Assembly (NCBI GenBank): GCA_027309085.1
Contig: DAIDDL010000007.1
Coordinates: 1-64,000 of the forward strand
DNA length: 64,000 nucleotides
Direction: 5' to 3'
From: Sulfobacillus sp.
GTDB taxonomy: Bacteria > Bacillota > Sulfobacillia > Sulfobacillales > Sulfobacillaceae
Positions 16,420 through 26,722 of this stretch are shown here, piece after piece. The notes under the pieces are model-generated. The model saw only the letters and a program-made list of their open reading frames with translations, was not told where the DNA came from and made no database searches. Each line of letters opens with the position of its first letter. Position 1 is the stretch's first letter. Made by a program: the position numbers and the translations under genes.

Positions 16420-16779
16420 GTGCCGGAATATGTTGGATTTTTAACGCACAATCAAGATCTTGACGAAATCGTGCGAAGATTGCTGGCTCCATGGAACATT
16501 TGCTGCGTAGATGATGTGAGCTGGTTTCCTGCCTTAGCGCAAGGACCACTGCCCGGGCGCGCGATTGTTGACTGGTTTGAATGTGGCCGCAGAGAACGCC
16601 AGTTCTTGATGGCGTGGGAGCGGCAGGGCCGGATTGGTCTGATTGACATTTCAGGCGCCATGGTGCCAGGACCCTGCCGAACGGTGTTTGTACCGCCTTT
16701 TTCGTGGAAGAAGTTTGCGGCGGCTGTTTCCGCCGCAGATCGCGGCAGCGCTGTTTCAAGGAGGACCCGCGGACGGTAA
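16420..16779 (+). CDS. Hypothetical protein between yqeG and aroE
   Basis: A 119-residue frame from GTG 16420 with a purine-rich GGAAGGGGG upstream. No family is recognised. The first part reads like a small alpha/beta domain (GFLTHNQDLDEIVRRLL; RIGLIDISGAMV), while the last 20 residues are Arg/Ala-rich and unstructured. It fills the gap neatly and is co-directional with its neighbours, which supports a real gene. Confidence 0.45.
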   Translation: MPEYVGFLTHNQDLDEIVRRLLAPWNICCVDDVSWFPALAQGPLPGRAIVDWFECGRRERQFLMAWERQGRIGLIDISGAMVPGPCRTVFVPPFSWKKFAAAVSAADRGSAVSRRTRGR

Positions 16780-16811
16780 GGGAAAACTTGGGTGGAGATG
16801 TGACGGTCGCG

Positions 16812-17600
16812 ATGGAATTATTTGCAGTGTTTGGGCAACCTATACGCCATTCTCTCTCGCCGCTGATGCACAATCAGGCGTTTGTTGCGGAGGAGAAATC
16901 CGCCTTTTACCTGCCCGTGTCTTGCCCGCCTGAGCAGTTGTTGGCGAAACTGGCCGGGTTTCGCGAGCTTGGAGGGCACGGGGCGAATCTGACACGTCCG
17001 CTGAAAGAACACATAGTGCCGCATCTTGCAAGCTATTCCCCGTGGGTGGAAAAAACGGGAGCAGCCAATACCATAGCGTGGCGATCAGGCGGTTGGATAG
17101 GGGACAACACAGATGTGCAGGCACTGATCAGCATGCTTTCCCGCGCGCCCGGAGCATTTCAGGGCAACGCCTTGGTATTGGGCCAGGGAGGAGCGGCGCA
17201 CGCATCGGTCGCTGGGCTGGAAGCCCTTGGCTACCGGGTGACCGTGATGGCCAGACGATCGCCGAAGCGGGTCTGGCATACCCCGTGGATGGACTGGGAA
17301 CCGGAGTACTTGCACTATCCTCCTTATGATATTGTCGTGAATGCGACGCCTTTAGGGCAACAGGGCGAAAGTCCCTGGCCTGTGGTTCCGCTCTTCCATA
17401 CGGAAACCACCGTGGTGGACTGGGTCTACCGTCCCAATGTTACCCTTCTTATTCAACAAGCCGCCCAGTCGGGCGCCCGCAGTATTGACGGCCTGTCCTT
17501 GCTGGTAAGGCAGGCAGCTCTTTCCTGGTCTTTGTGGTTCGGCCACGAGGGCCCGGAAGAGGTTATGAAGGATGCGGTCAAGGAATATCATGATAAGTAA
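16812..17600 (+). CDS. aroE: Shikimate dehydrogenase
   Basis: Reduces 3-dehydroshikimate to shikimate with NADPH. A 262-residue protein from ATG 16812: FGQPIRHSLSP at the N-terminus (shikimate contact), NLTRPLK with catalytic K65, GDNTD with D101, a Rossmann motif LGQGGAAHA for NADP, NATPLG, and DGLSLLVRQAA near the end. The NLTRPLK form differs from the usual NVTxPxK only conservatively. GTG 16800 or TTG 16788 are alternative starts; none has an ideal ribosome site. The 3' end overlaps the prepilin peptidase gene by 11 bp. Confidence 0.92.
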   Translation: MELFAVFGQPIRHSLSPLMHNQAFVAEEKSAFYLPVSCPPEQLLAKLAGFRELGGHGANLTRPLKEHIVPHLASYSPWVEKTGAANTIAWRSGGWIGDNTDVQALISMLSRAPGAFQGNALVLGQGGAAHASVAGLEALGYRVTVMARRSPKRVWHTPWMDWEPEYLHYPPYDIVVNATPLGQQGESPWPVVPLFHTETTVVDWVYRPNVTLLIQQAAQSGARSIDGLSLLVRQAALSWSLWFGHEGPEEVMKDAVKEYHDK

Positions 17601-18177
17601 TGCGGCGGCGGCACTGGCCTGTGCGGTTGTCCTCTCCGTCGCGGCACCGTGGTGGGGAAGCGCCGAACTGGCAGGGAGGCGGCACCGAGTGGCAGTCGGC
17701 GCTGCCATTTTTTCGTTGGGTGTGACAGCCCGCTTTCTGGACCCGCATTGGCTGTGGACTTATTCTGTGCTGGCTGGGTTATGGACGGTGGTGGCCTATG
17801 TGGATTGGCGGGAGAAGATTATTCCCAACCGCCTGGTACTCTTGACGGTGCTGTGGGGGCTGGCGATGATGCCGTGGACGCTGCCGGGCTTCGTGGCGGA
17901 TCTGGCGACGGGCATGGGATTGTTTCTCTTTTACTTGTTGGTGAACCTCTTAACCCGAGGGGGTTTGGGTATGGGTGACGTTAAATTCAGCGGCGCTCAG
18001 GGATTTGCCCTCGGCTGGCCTCAAGGACTGCTGGCATCCGCCATGGGTGTCTGGGCGGCGGGCATTTACTCCGTGGTGCTGTTGCTGGCGTTTCACCAGG
18101 GAAGGCGCCACGCGATTGCACTGGGGCCGTTTTTGGTGCTGGGAGGTCTATTGGGAATGATGGGGATTGTGCATTAG
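17590..18177 (+). CDS. Type IV prepilin peptidase (A24 family)
   Basis: A 195-residue multi-pass membrane aspartyl protease that would cut leader peptides of type IV pilin-like or competence proteins. The two catalytic Asp motifs are visible: D of YVDWREKIIPN in the second helix region and the GMGD of LTRGGLGMGDVKFSG. It is short and lacks the N-terminal zinc/methylase domain of PilD, so it resembles ComC-type or minimal A24 peptidases. ATG 17590 follows AAGGA and lies inside the end of aroE. No pilin genes are nearby. Confidence 0.82.
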   Translation: MISNAAAALACAVVLSVAAPWWGSAELAGRRHRVAVGAAIFSLGVTARFLDPHWLWTYSVLAGLWTVVAYVDWREKIIPNRLVLLTVLWGLAMMPWTLPGFVADLATGMGLFLFYLLVNLLTRGGLGMGDVKFSGAQGFALGWPQGLLASAMGVWAAGIYSVVLLLAFHQGRRHAIALGPFLVLGGLLGMMGIVH

Positions 18178-18229
18178 GAATGCGGGCTTCGGGTAGCTCC
18201 TTAAAAAACGAGAGGATGGGTAGGAATTC

Positions 18230-19387
18230 ATGGCGCGATGGCAGTGGATGACGGCGGGAGAATCGCATGGTCCCGGTCTTGTAGGAATTGTTGACGGGGT
18301 TCCGGCGCTGGTGCCAATGACCACCGCCTTGATTAACACGGACCTGTCCCGGCGCCAGAAAGGATATGGCCGGGGAGGGAGAATGGCTATTGAGAAAGAC
18401 CAGGTCGAGATCTTTGGAGGCGTGCGCCATGGGATGACGCTGGGAAGTCCCGTCGCTTTGCTGGTCAAGAATCGGGACTTTGCCAACTGGGCTGAATCCA
18501 TGTCTCCGGAAGAAGGGACGCCAGACCGGGTCGTGACACGCCCCCGCCCGGGGCATGCGGATTTGGTCGGCGGAGTGAAATACCAGCACCGGGATTTGCG
18601 CAATGTGTTGGAAAGAGCATCCGCCCGGGAGACTACGATGCGCGTAGCCCTGGGGGCTGTAGCGCGAGGATTTCTCCGGGAGCTCGGCATCGAAGTCCGG
18701 GGTCACGTGACCAGCATCGGCGACATCCATGTGCCGGCCCAAGACTACACTCTTGCCGAGATCGAGGGAACAGAAAATTCTCCGGTGCGGGTAGTCGATA
18801 AAGACAGTGAAGAGGCAATGCAGAGGGCTATTGACCGCTCCAAGGAGGCGGGTGACACCCTCGGCGGCACCTTCGAGGTCAAAGCTTTCGGCCTGCCAGT
18901 CGGCTTGGGCAGCTATGTCCAGTGGCACCGCCGCATTGAAGGGGCTCTAGCGCAGGCTTTGCTTAGCATCCCCGCTATGAAGGCGGTGGAAGTCGGTGCG
19001 GGGTTTTCCCAGGCGGATGTTCCCGGCTCCGCAGTGCATGATGCTATTTGGTGGGAAAAAGGCCAAGGTTTTACGCGTTTGAGCAACCGGGCCGGGGGCA
19101 TTGAGGGAGGAATCACCACGGGAATGCCTCTGGTTGTGCGCGTCGCCATGAAGCCGCTCTCCACCCTGTTGGCGCCCCTGGGATCTTTTGATATCGAAAG
19201 CAAAGAGCCCTTTCTTGCACAGGTGGAGCGGTCTGATGTGACTGCGGTCCCTGCCGCCGTGGTTGTCGGCGAAGCGATGGTCATGCATGTCCTCGCCGAT
19301 GCCCTCTTGGAAAAATTCGGTGGCGACAGTCTACCCGAAATTCTGGAGCGGGTGCATCGATGGGGAGCGTATGGGCGTGAATACTAA
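18230..19387 (+). CDS. aroC: Chorismate synthase
   Basis: Converts EPSP to chorismate using reduced FMN. A 385-residue protein with signature blocks TAGESHGPGLVGIVDGVP near residue 8, RRQKGYGRGGRM near 42, RPRPGHADLVGGVKY near 104 and RASARETTMRVALGAVAR near 128, plus the C-terminal RSDVTAVPAAVVVGEAM. Full length. It overlaps aroK by 17 bp. Confidence 0.96.
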   Translation: MARWQWMTAGESHGPGLVGIVDGVPALVPMTTALINTDLSRRQKGYGRGGRMAIEKDQVEIFGGVRHGMTLGSPVALLVKNRDFANWAESMSPEEGTPDRVVTRPRPGHADLVGGVKYQHRDLRNVLERASARETTMRVALGAVARGFLRELGIEVRGHVTSIGDIHVPAQDYTLAEIEGTENSPVRVVDKDSEEAMQRAIDRSKEAGDTLGGTFEVKAFGLPVGLGSYVQWHRRIEGALAQALLSIPAMKAVEVGAGFSQADVPGSAVHDAIWWEKGQGFTRLSNRAGGIEGGITTGMPLVVRVAMKPLSTLLAPLGSFDIESKEPFLAQVERSDVTAVPAAVVVGEAMVMHVLADALLEKFGGDSLPEILERVHRWGAYGREY

Positions 19388-19895
19388 GCGCCACATTCTC
19401 CTGGCGGGGATGATGGGTAGCGGGAAATCGACTGTAGGTCCCCGCCTGGCAATAGATTTGGGGTGGGATTTCCACGATTTGGACGATAAAATCGAGAGGA
19501 CTCTAGGGAAATCAGTGACAGATGTTTTTGCTGACGAAGGCGAAGGATTTTTTCGGACGGCCGAATCGGAATGTCTGGGCGAACTGCTGAAAAACACCGC
19601 TCCAGCCGTGATTGCTCTGGGAGGTGGGACCTTGCTGGATGAGAGCAGCCGGAAAAAGGCCGCCGCGCACTGGGTCGTGTGGTTGGATTTGGCTCCGGAA
19701 GAATTGTGGCGGCGCGTGCAGAAGACCCAAAGGCCATTGGCGCAGCAGGACTTTGAGGCATTTCGGGCCCTTTACGCGGCCAGACGGCCTGTGTACCGGG
19801 AAACGAAAACGTTCTACCTGCGTTGCGACCACCTGGATCCGGAACAAATTGTGAGCCGCATCATCCCATTGGTGAAGGGGGACACTCCGCAGTGA
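19371..19895 (+). CDS. aroK: Shikimate kinase
   Basis: Phosphorylates shikimate at the 3-hydroxyl. A 174-residue P-loop kinase: Walker A GMMGSGKST (13-21), the shikimate-binding Asp in DLDDKIE (36-42), GGGTLLD, and the lid RPLAQQDF. ATG 19371, preceded by GGGGAG, sits inside the end of aroC, and the 3' end overlaps the aroB start. Confidence 0.94.
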   Translation: MGVNTKRHILLAGMMGSGKSTVGPRLAIDLGWDFHDLDDKIERTLGKSVTDVFADEGEGFFRTAESECLGELLKNTAPAVIALGGGTLLDESSRKKAAAHWVVWLDLAPEELWRRVQKTQRPLAQQDFEAFRALYAARRPVYRETKTFYLRCDHLDPEQIVSRIIPLVKGDTPQ

Positions 19896-20974
19896 ACTAC
19901 GAAATTGCCATTGAAAGCCACAGTGACAACGTGTCGCACGTCATTATCGGGGACCACACCCTCCCCGCCTGGCCGTGGGTATCGTGGGTCCGTCCGGGCA
20001 GTCCCGTCGTGGTTGTGGCTGACGAGCGCATTCGGGGACGGGCTGACGCGATATTGCAGGGGCTCGAGGCGGCAGGTTTTGAGGCGGTACTCTGGGTCGT
20101 ATCCATTCCTGAACAGGATAAGACGCTACAGACAGTGGAGTCGCTCTATCACAGTCTGGGGGAGCACCGCGTAACCCGGGATACCACCGTGGTGGCTGTT
20201 GGAGGCGGGGTCCTCACGGATTTGGTAGGGTATGTGGCGGCCACCTATCTGCGCGGACTGCACTGGATTGCGGTGCCCTCCACACTTTTGGCGCAAGTGG
20301 ATGCAGCTATTGGAGGAAAGGTTGCCGTCAATACGTCATTTGGCAAAAACCTTGTCGGTGCGTTCCACCTGCCCGACGTCGTCGCCATTGACACCGACCT
20401 TCTCTCGACTCTTCCGGCTCGCGAATGGCAGGCAGGAGTGGGGGAAGTGCTGAAGTCCGCGCTCATCGCGGGCCCCCCCCTGTCCGAACACTTGGTCGGC
20501 AGACTGGCGCGCCTTGGAGCCATGGACAGCTGGTGGGCAGCCGTGATCGGCGAGACCGCCGCACTGAAAGCGCGGATCGTCAGTGAGGATTTGTATGAAA
20601 ATGGCACGCGCATGTTTCTCAATTTTGGACATACGGCGGCGCATGCGCTGGAGAATTACCTGGGCTACGGCACCTTGACCCATGGCGAGGCGGTGGGGCT
20701 TGGCACACTGGTCGCATTGAAACTCTCGGAAGAAATTCTGGGCATGCCGCGGCTTGTGGAACTGCAAGCGCGGGACTGGATGGCACAGTGGGAACTGCCC
20801 ACACGGGCTCCGCAATTTGACTCCGCTGCCCTTGTCGGGATTATGCGGCAGGACAAAAAGGCCCGGGCTTTTGGCCTACAGTGGGTGCTGCTCTCAGATT
20901 TGGGCCAGCCGCAGGTCGTGCGGGGGGTGCCTGACGCACTCGTCGTGGAAGCTCTCAAAGTGATTCAAGAGTGA
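19892..20974 (+). CDS. aroB: 3-Dehydroquinate synthase
   Basis: Second enzyme of the shikimate pathway, converting DAHP to dehydroquinate with NAD and a divalent metal. A 360-residue protein with GGGVLTDLVGYVAATYLRG (two pieces) for NAD, VPSTLLAQVDAAIGGKVAVN, KNLVGAFHLPD, and metal ligands in NFGHTAAHALE and LTHGEAVGLG. GTG 19892 overlaps the aroK stop. It ends the aroE-pilD-aroC-aroK-aroB run. Confidence 0.95.
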   Translation: MNYEIAIESHSDNVSHVIIGDHTLPAWPWVSWVRPGSPVVVVADERIRGRADAILQGLEAAGFEAVLWVVSIPEQDKTLQTVESLYHSLGEHRVTRDTTVVAVGGGVLTDLVGYVAATYLRGLHWIAVPSTLLAQVDAAIGGKVAVNTSFGKNLVGAFHLPDVVAIDTDLLSTLPAREWQAGVGEVLKSALIAGPPLSEHLVGRLARLGAMDSWWAAVIGETAALKARIVSEDLYENGTRMFLNFGHTAAHALENYLGYGTLTHGEAVGLGTLVALKLSEEILGMPRLVELQARDWMAQWELPTRAPQFDSAALVGIMRQDKKARAFGLQWVLLSDLGQPQVVRGVPDALVVEALKVIQE

Positions 20975-21023
20975 AAGGGTGCAAAACGTTGCGGCCTGCG
21001 GTAGGGGCGGGCAGTTTTAGTGA

Positions 21024-21052
21024 TTGCGATGGCGGACATCTCACGGTATCAT
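21024..21052 (+). promoter_or_regulatory. Candidate sigma-A promoter of the gcv operon
   Basis: TTGCGA (21024-21029) and TATCAT (21047-21052) are 17 bp apart, about 65 bp before gcvT. The leader shows no glycine-riboswitch core. It was called by eye. Confidence 0.4.
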
Positions 21053-21116
21053 CAAAATCGTTAGGCAGATATTTTCTAGGCAAACAGACGCAAGCACAGG
21101 TAAAGAGGGGACGTTG

Positions 21117-22205
21117 TTGAAAGAGACGCCATTAACGGCTTGGCACCGGCAGCACGGAGCCAAAATGATGGAATTCGGGGGATATGACATGCCGGTGGAG
21201 TACTCCGGCATTCTCCAAGAGCATGACGCGGTGAGGACCCGGGCCGGAATGTTTGATGTGTCCCATATGGCCGAGTTTGTGGTGGAAGGCGCGGACGCCA
21301 GCGCCTTCTTGGACTATTTGGTGACCAATGTGCCTTCCAAGTTGGATGACGGACAGGCGCTGTACACTCCAATGTGCTACCCCACAGGCGGCACAGTAGA
21401 TGACCTGCTGATTTACCGTCAGGGCCCCCAACGTTTTATGATGGTGGTCAATGCGGCCAATTACGCCAAAGACTGGGAATGGGTTAATGCCCATGCTGGC
21501 GGCTTCCAAAATCTTCACGTGACGGATATCGCCGAGCAGACAGCTTTAATTGCCGTACAGGGCCCTCTCGCGCTGCAGAAGCTGCAGCCACTGTCCGCTG
21601 TGCCCCTGGCGGGCATTGAATATTACCATGCCGTCTTTGACGCAGATATAGCAGGGACTGCGGCCCATATTTCGCGCACGGGATACACCGGCGAAGACGG
21701 GCTGGAACTGTATGTAGCGGCTGACCACGCCCTGAAGTTGTGGGAGCGGCTGGCACAGCTGGGAGTAGAACCCGTGGGACTGGGGGCGCGGGACACGCTG
21801 CGCCTGGAAGCGAGACTCCCTCTGTACGGCCACGAACTTGACCAAGATATTTCCCCGCTGGAAGCAGGCCTGGGAATGTTTGTGAAGTTTGATGGCCGCG
21901 GTGACTTTATTGGCAAAGATGCCCTGGCGGCCCAAAAGGCGGCCGGGTTGACACGCAAGGTCATTGGGCTGGAGGTCAGTGGCGGCATAGCTCGGGCGGG
22001 ATATGATGTGGCTCTTGGCGACGGGGAATCGGCTGGATATGTCACGTCGGGCAGCTATTCCCCGACACTGAAAAAGCCTATTGCTCTGGCTCTTGTTTCT
22101 CAGCCGCAGGCAAAAATTGGCCAGGAATTTTTTGTTTCAATCCGGAACCGCCAGGTGCCAGCTGTCGCTGTGAAAACCCCGTTCTACCGCCGGCCGCCAG
22201 CTTGA
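21117..22205 (+). CDS. gcvT: Aminomethyltransferase (glycine cleavage T protein)
   Basis: Transfers the methylene carbon from aminomethyl-lipoyl GcvH to tetrahydrofolate. A 362-residue protein with MMEFGGYDMPVEYSGI at the N-terminus, RAGMFDVSHMAEF, the catalytic-site GYTGEDGLELY, GLGARDTLRLEA and the C-terminal VTSGSYSPTLKKPIALA. TTG 21117 is chosen because GAGGGG lies 6 bp upstream; TTG 21114 is the alternative. First gene of the glycine cleavage operon. Confidence 0.94.
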   Translation: MKETPLTAWHRQHGAKMMEFGGYDMPVEYSGILQEHDAVRTRAGMFDVSHMAEFVVEGADASAFLDYLVTNVPSKLDDGQALYTPMCYPTGGTVDDLLIYRQGPQRFMMVVNAANYAKDWEWVNAHAGGFQNLHVTDIAEQTALIAVQGPLALQKLQPLSAVPLAGIEYYHAVFDADIAGTAAHISRTGYTGEDGLELYVAADHALKLWERLAQLGVEPVGLGARDTLRLEARLPLYGHELDQDISPLEAGLGMFVKFDGRGDFIGKDALAAQKAAGLTRKVIGLEVSGGIARAGYDVALGDGESAGYVTSGSYSPTLKKPIALALVSQPQAKIGQEFFVSIRNRQVPAVAVKTPFYRRPPA

Positions 22206-22253
22206 GGAGTCCCAGTTTCAGAAAATACCCGCATATTTCGAGGAGGATGAGGG

Positions 22254-22622
22254 ATGAACATTCCCGAAGGGCTCAAATATACCCGCGATCATGAATGGAT
22301 GGATTCCAAAGGGACCGTAGGCGTTACGGATTATGCCCAGGAAGCATTGGGCGATGTCGTGTTTGTCGAACTGCCTGCTGTTGGCCGGATACTGAAGTCA
22401 GGAGAGGCCTTTGGGGTGGTGGAGTCGGTGAAGTCGGTTTCGGACTTGTACAGTCCGGCTGACGGCGTGGTGACCGCTGTAAACGACGCATTGGTGGGAA
22501 ATCCCGAGCTGATTAATCAGGACCCCTATGAGCAGGGGTGGATTATTCGCATGGAGACTACTGGGGCGACAGAAGAATTGCTGGATTCCACCGCTTACCA
22601 ACACCAGATTGAAGGAGAATAA
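22254..22622 (+). CDS. gcvH: Glycine cleavage H protein
   Basis: A 122-residue lipoyl carrier that shuttles the aminomethyl group between the P and T proteins. The lipoylated lysine is K60 in ESVKSVSD, within the usual YxPxDG-ended hairpin (LYSPADG). GAGGAGGATGAGGG precedes ATG 22254. Full length for the family. Confidence 0.96.
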   Translation: MNIPEGLKYTRDHEWMDSKGTVGVTDYAQEALGDVVFVELPAVGRILKSGEAFGVVESVKSVSDLYSPADGVVTAVNDALVGNPELINQDPYEQGWIIRMETTGATEELLDSTAYQHQIEGE

Positions 22623-22627
22623 ACTCA

Positions 22628-23959
22628 TTGCGCTATATTCCCCACACGGATGCTGACAGGCAGGCCATGCTTGAGGCGCTGAATATCGACAGTGTTGATG
22701 CGCTGTTTTCCGACATTCCGGAGGCCGCCCGGCTCCACAGGCCATTGCGCCTGTTTGAACCGCTTTCGGAAATGGAGCTGCAGCAACAATTTTTCCGGCT
22801 TGCCGCAAAGAACTTGAGCGTCGATCAGGCTGTATCTTTTTTGGGCGGAGGGTTTTATGACCGGTTCATTCCGGCGGCCATAGCTCAGTTGGTCGAGCGG
22901 GGAGAGTTTCTCACCGCGTACACACCGTACCAGCCGGAGCTGTCCCAAGGCACACTGGCTGCCATTTTCGAATTTCAGACCATGATCGCGGGGCTGAGCG
23001 GCATGTACGCCGCCCAGGCTTCCATGTATGATGGGGCCTCCGCTGTTGGAGAGGCGGCTTTTCTGGCTCTGGCCCACACGCGGCGGCCTGTGATTGTCAT
23101 GTCCAGCACCCTCTTGCCAGACAGTCAGCAAGTGGTCCGCACTTACGTTAGTGCGCGTCACGGTGAAGTGCTCACCGTCAGTTCCGTGCAGGAGCTTGAG
23201 CAGGTATTGGCGTCACGGCCGGTGGCCGGGGTGATCTGGCAGTACCCTGATGTCTGGGGTCATGTCCAGTCTCTGCCCCGGGCTGTGGAACTGGCTCACC
23301 AATATGGCGCTCTCGCCGTGGTCTCATCGGATCCCGTAGCCCTTGCGCTGCTCCGGCCCCCAGGAGAATTTGGGGCGGATGTGGTGGTCGGAGAAGGGCA
23401 GCCCCTCGGCAACCATCTCAATTATGGGGGACCGGCGTTTGGGTATTTTGCCGTCACGGAAGCTTTGGTCCGCAAGATGCCGGGGCGTTTGGTGGGCCAG
23501 ACATTGGATCACCAGGGACGCCGCGGATTTGTTTTGACGCTGCAGGCCCGGGAACAGCACATCCGCAGGGAGAAGGCCACATCCAATATCTGTTCCAACC
23601 ATTCCCTCAATGCCCTGCAAGCCACGATTTACATGGCGCTGCTAGGGCCGGCGGGACTGCGCGAAGTGGCATCGCTGAGCGTGAACAAGGCGCATTATCT
23701 GGCTAGGCGGCTGGAGGAAGCTGGGCTGTCCCGTATGGGCTCTGAAGAACCTTTTCTCTACGAGTTCGCGGTCAAGGTGCCAGGGTCCGTTGCCCAGTTG
23801 AACCAGCATCTCCTCTCCAAGGGAATTCTGGGCGGGTACGATATGGGCCGGTGGTCAGATCAGTGGGAGGGATACTGGCAATTGGCGGTCACAGAAAAGC
23901 GCACAAAAGGCGAGATGGATATGCTGGTAAACGAGGTGAAGCGATGGATGTCCCGGTAA
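22628..23959 (+). CDS. gcvPA: Glycine dehydrogenase (decarboxylating) subunit 1
   Basis: The N-terminal half of the split P protein found in Firmicutes and archaea. 443 residues from TTG 22628, with GAAGGAG upstream. Typical segments are [49 protein letters not shown] (in pieces), MYDGAS and [14 protein letters not shown]. It pairs with GcvPB to form the PLP decarboxylase; the lysine lies in the other subunit. The 3' end overlaps gcvPB by 16 bp. Confidence 0.95.
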   Translation: MRYIPHTDADRQAMLEALNIDSVDALFSDIPEAARLHRPLRLFEPLSEMELQQQFFRLAAKNLSVDQAVSFLGGGFYDRFIPAAIAQLVERGEFLTAYTPYQPELSQGTLAAIFEFQTMIAGLSGMYAAQASMYDGASAVGEAAFLALAHTRRPVIVMSSTLLPDSQQVVRTYVSARHGEVLTVSSVQELEQVLASRPVAGVIWQYPDVWGHVQSLPRAVELAHQYGALAVVSSDPVALALLRPPGEFGADVVVGEGQPLGNHLNYGGPAFGYFAVTEALVRKMPGRLVGQTLDHQGRRGFVLTLQAREQHIRREKATSNICSNHSLNALQATIYMALLGPAGLREVASLSVNKAHYLARRLEEAGLSRMGSEEPFLYEFAVKVPGSVAQLNQHLLSKGILGGYDMGRWSDQWEGYWQLAVTEKRTKGEMDMLVNEVKRWMSR

Positions 23960-25428
23960 TTTTCGAAAAGTCGGTGCCAGGGCGGCGTGGCATCCGCCTG
24001 CCGGCGGCGGATGTTCCGGAGGTGCCACTGGAAGAGGTGTTGGGCCGAGACTTTGTCCGCACCTCCAAACTGAATCTCCCTGAAGTCTCGGAGATGGACG
24101 CCGTCAGGCACTACACCCGGCTGTCCACCCTCAATTACGGCCTGGACACGGGATTTTACCCCTTAGGGTCCTGCACTATGAAATATAATCCCAAAGTCAA
24201 TGAAGCCATTGCGGCATTGCCGGGATTTGCAGATATTCATCCTCTGCAGCCGGATTCTACGGTTCAGGGAATGTTGCAGGTGATGAAGGAATTGGAAGAT
24301 GCTCTGGCCGAGATTTCGGGAATGGATGCAGTGACCCTGCAACCCGCTGCTGGGGCCCATGGGGAGCTTACCGGAATTTTGATTATCCGAGCCTACCTGC
24401 TGGCTCAGGGACAGCACCGCACGACAGTGCTGGTGCCGGACTCCGCGCATGGAACCAATCCCGCCACAGCGGCCATGGCTGGGTTTCAGGTCAAAATTGT
24501 GCCCTCCAACAACCGCGGTGACGTCGATGTCGACAAGCTGCGCCAAATGGTCAATGAGGAAACGGCCGGGCTGATGCTGACGAATCCCAACACATTGGGC
24601 CTCTTTGAGGAAGATATTCTGGAAATCGCGGACATTGTGCATAAAGCCGGAGGCCTGTTGTATTATGACGGAGCCAATGCCAATGCGATTATGGGGAAAG
24701 TTCGCCCAGGCGATATGGGGTTTGATGTCGTGCATCTAAATCTCCACAAAACCTTCTCCACGCCCCATGGAGGCGGAGGGCCCGGATCCGGGCCGGTCGG
24801 CGTGAAGAGCCGTCTCGAGCCGTTTTTGCCCGTGCCGCGCATTGCTGGGTCTCCAGACCACTACCAGTGGAACTATGACCGGCCGCAGTCTATCGGCAAA
24901 GTGCGGTCATTTTACGGCAATCCCGGGGTCCTGGTGAGGGCGTACGCCTACCTCAAGAGCCATGGCAGCGCGGGGCTCAAAGAGGTCTCCGAGACCGCTG
25001 TCCTGAACGCCAACTATCTTCTGCACCTGCTCAAAGACATCTACGAAACCCCTTTTGACAGACCGGTCAAACATGAATTCGTGCTGTCCTTGAAGGACCA
25101 GAAGAAGCGTGGGGCCAAGGCTCTCGACGTGGCGAAGCGCCTCATTGATTACGGGGTTTACCCGCCCACGGTCTATTTCCCTCTCGTGGTTGAAGAGGCC
25201 ATGATGGTAGAGCCGACGGAGACCGAGAGCAAAGAGACGCTGGACATGTTCGCGCAAGCTATGAGAGAGATTAATGGCGAAATTGATGCGGCGCCGGATG
25301 TCTTGCACGAAGCCCCGCACCACACCGTGGTGGGGCGTCTTGATGAGACACTGGCGGCGCGGCACCCAGTTCTGACATATTTTCAGGAAGGTTCCCGTGC
25401 ACAAACCGGGCAGGAGGGGAATATATGA
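23944..25428 (+). CDS. gcvPB: Glycine dehydrogenase (decarboxylating) subunit 2
   Basis: The PLP-bearing half of the split P protein. 494 residues from ATG 23944, which lies inside the end of gcvPA after GAGGTG. The lysine is K269 in [30 protein letters not shown] (72-84), [12 protein letters not shown] and [10 protein letters not shown] are family marks. The stop overlaps the glyA start as ATGA, coupling glycine cleavage to serine synthesis. Confidence 0.96.
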   Translation: MDVPVIFEKSVPGRRGIRLPAADVPEVPLEEVLGRDFVRTSKLNLPEVSEMDAVRHYTRLSTLNYGLDTGFYPLGSCTMKYNPKVNEAIAALPGFADIHPLQPDSTVQGMLQVMKELEDALAEISGMDAVTLQPAAGAHGELTGILIIRAYLLAQGQHRTTVLVPDSAHGTNPATAAMAGFQVKIVPSNNRGDVDVDKLRQMVNEETAGLMLTNPNTLGLFEEDILEIADIVHKAGGLLYYDGANANAIMGKVRPGDMGFDVVHLNLHKTFSTPHGGGGPGSGPVGVKSRLEPFLPVPRIAGSPDHYQWNYDRPQSIGKVRSFYGNPGVLVRAYAYLKSHGSAGLKEVSETAVLNANYLLHLLKDIYETPFDRPVKHEFVLSLKDQKKRGAKALDVAKRLIDYGVYPPTVYFPLVVEEAMMVEPTETESKETLDMFAQAMREINGEIDAAPDVLHEAPHHTVVGRLDETLAARHPVLTYFQEGSRAQTGQEGNI

Positions 25429-26696
25429 GACAAGATTTGCAGGCTCTGGCACAGACCGATCCAGCTGTATACCAGGCCATCATCGACGAAGAACAGCGCC
25501 AGTCTAGCCACTTGGAATTGATTGCGTCGGAAAACTGGACCTCAAAGGCCGTGCGTGAAGCAGTCGGCTCGGTCATGACAGACAAATACGCCGAAGGATA
25601 TCCAGGCCACCGCTACTACGGCGGCTGCGAATATGTTGACGTGGTGGAACGCCTGGCTCAAGAACGCGTGAAGCAGCTCTTTTCCGCTGAATATGCCAAT
25701 GTGCAGCCGCACGCTGGCGCGCCTGCCAATTTGGCTGTCTACCTGACGGCCATCAAGCCCGGAGACCGGCTGCTGGGAATGAATCTGACCCATGGCGGCC
25801 ATCTAACCCATGGCAGTCCGGTAAATTTCTCCGGACAGCTTTATCAGGTGCAAAGTTACGGGGTAGACCCGGTCACGGAGCGCTTGAATATGGACCAGGT
25901 CCGGCAGATCGCCAAAGAGTTTCAGCCGCACATCATTGTGGCGGGCGCTTCCGCTTATCCGCGCATTCTCGACTTTGCGGCTTTCCATGACATTGCCCAG
26001 GAAGTCGGCGCCTTGTTAATGGTGGATATGGCCCATATTGCCGGGCTGGTGGCGGCAGGGCTGCACCCCAACCCCGTAGGCTTTGCTGATTTTGTGACGT
26101 CCACCACACACAAGACACTGCGGGGACCGCGCGGGGGATTTATCCTCACCACCCCAGCGTGGGGCAAGAAAATTGATAAAACCATATTCCCCGGGATTCA
26201 GGGGGGGCCGCTGATGAATTTGATTGCTGGCAAGGCCGTGGCATTTGGTGAAGCGCTCACCCCCTCATTTCGGCAGTATCAGACGCGCGTGGTGGACAAC
26301 GCCCGCCGCCTGGCTGAACAGCTGACCGCTCACGGGATTCGCCTGGTTTCTGGAGGCACCGACAATCACTTGATGCTGGTGGACACTAAACACAGCGGCA
26401 TTACGGGGATGGAGGCACAAAACCGTCTGGCGCAGGCCGGCATCACCGTCAACAAGAATACTATTCCCTTTGAAACCGAAAAACCTACAGTGACATCGGG
26501 GATTCGCATTGGCACCCCCCAAGTAACGACACGGGGATTTGGACCTGAACAAATTGATGAGCTGGGGGCGGTGATTGCTGCCGCAGTGATGGCTCCTCAT
26601 GACTTTGACTTCACGCCTTTGAGGCGGCGTGTCGAACAGATGGCGCACGACTTTCCGCTGCCAGGTCTTGACGGGCCGTCAACGACCCCGGCCTGA
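25425..26696 (+). CDS. glyA: Serine hydroxymethyltransferase
   Basis: Interconverts glycine plus methylene-THF and serine. A 423-residue PLP enzyme with K230 in [37 protein letters not shown] and the [12 protein letters not shown] strand. The cofactor loop reads [12 protein letters not shown] where most family members have PHSGAQAN, a mild variation. Overlap with gcvPB places it as the last gene of the gcv operon, so two glycines can be turned into serine, CO2 and ammonia. Confidence 0.95.
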   Translation: MRQDLQALAQTDPAVYQAIIDEEQRQSSHLELIASENWTSKAVREAVGSVMTDKYAEGYPGHRYYGGCEYVDVVERLAQERVKQLFSAEYANVQPHAGAPANLAVYLTAIKPGDRLLGMNLTHGGHLTHGSPVNFSGQLYQVQSYGVDPVTERLNMDQVRQIAKEFQPHIIVAGASAYPRILDFAAFHDIAQEVGALLMVDMAHIAGLVAAGLHPNPVGFADFVTSTTHKTLRGPRGGFILTTPAWGKKIDKTIFPGIQGGPLMNLIAGKAVAFGEALTPSFRQYQTRVVDNARRLAEQLTAHGIRLVSGGTDNHLMLVDTKHSGITGMEAQNRLAQAGITVNKNTIPFETEKPTVTSGIRIGTPQVTTRGFGPEQIDELGAVIAAAVMAPHDFDFTPLRRRVEQMAHDFPLPGLDGPSTTPA

Positions 26697-26722
26697 AGCT
26701 CTGAGTCTGCAAGGCCAGGCAT

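Noticed and set aside
20975-21116. Glycine riboswitch before gcvT
   Set aside because: The conserved tandem aptamer core was looked for and not found; the leader is short (142 bp) and only a candidate promoter is seen.
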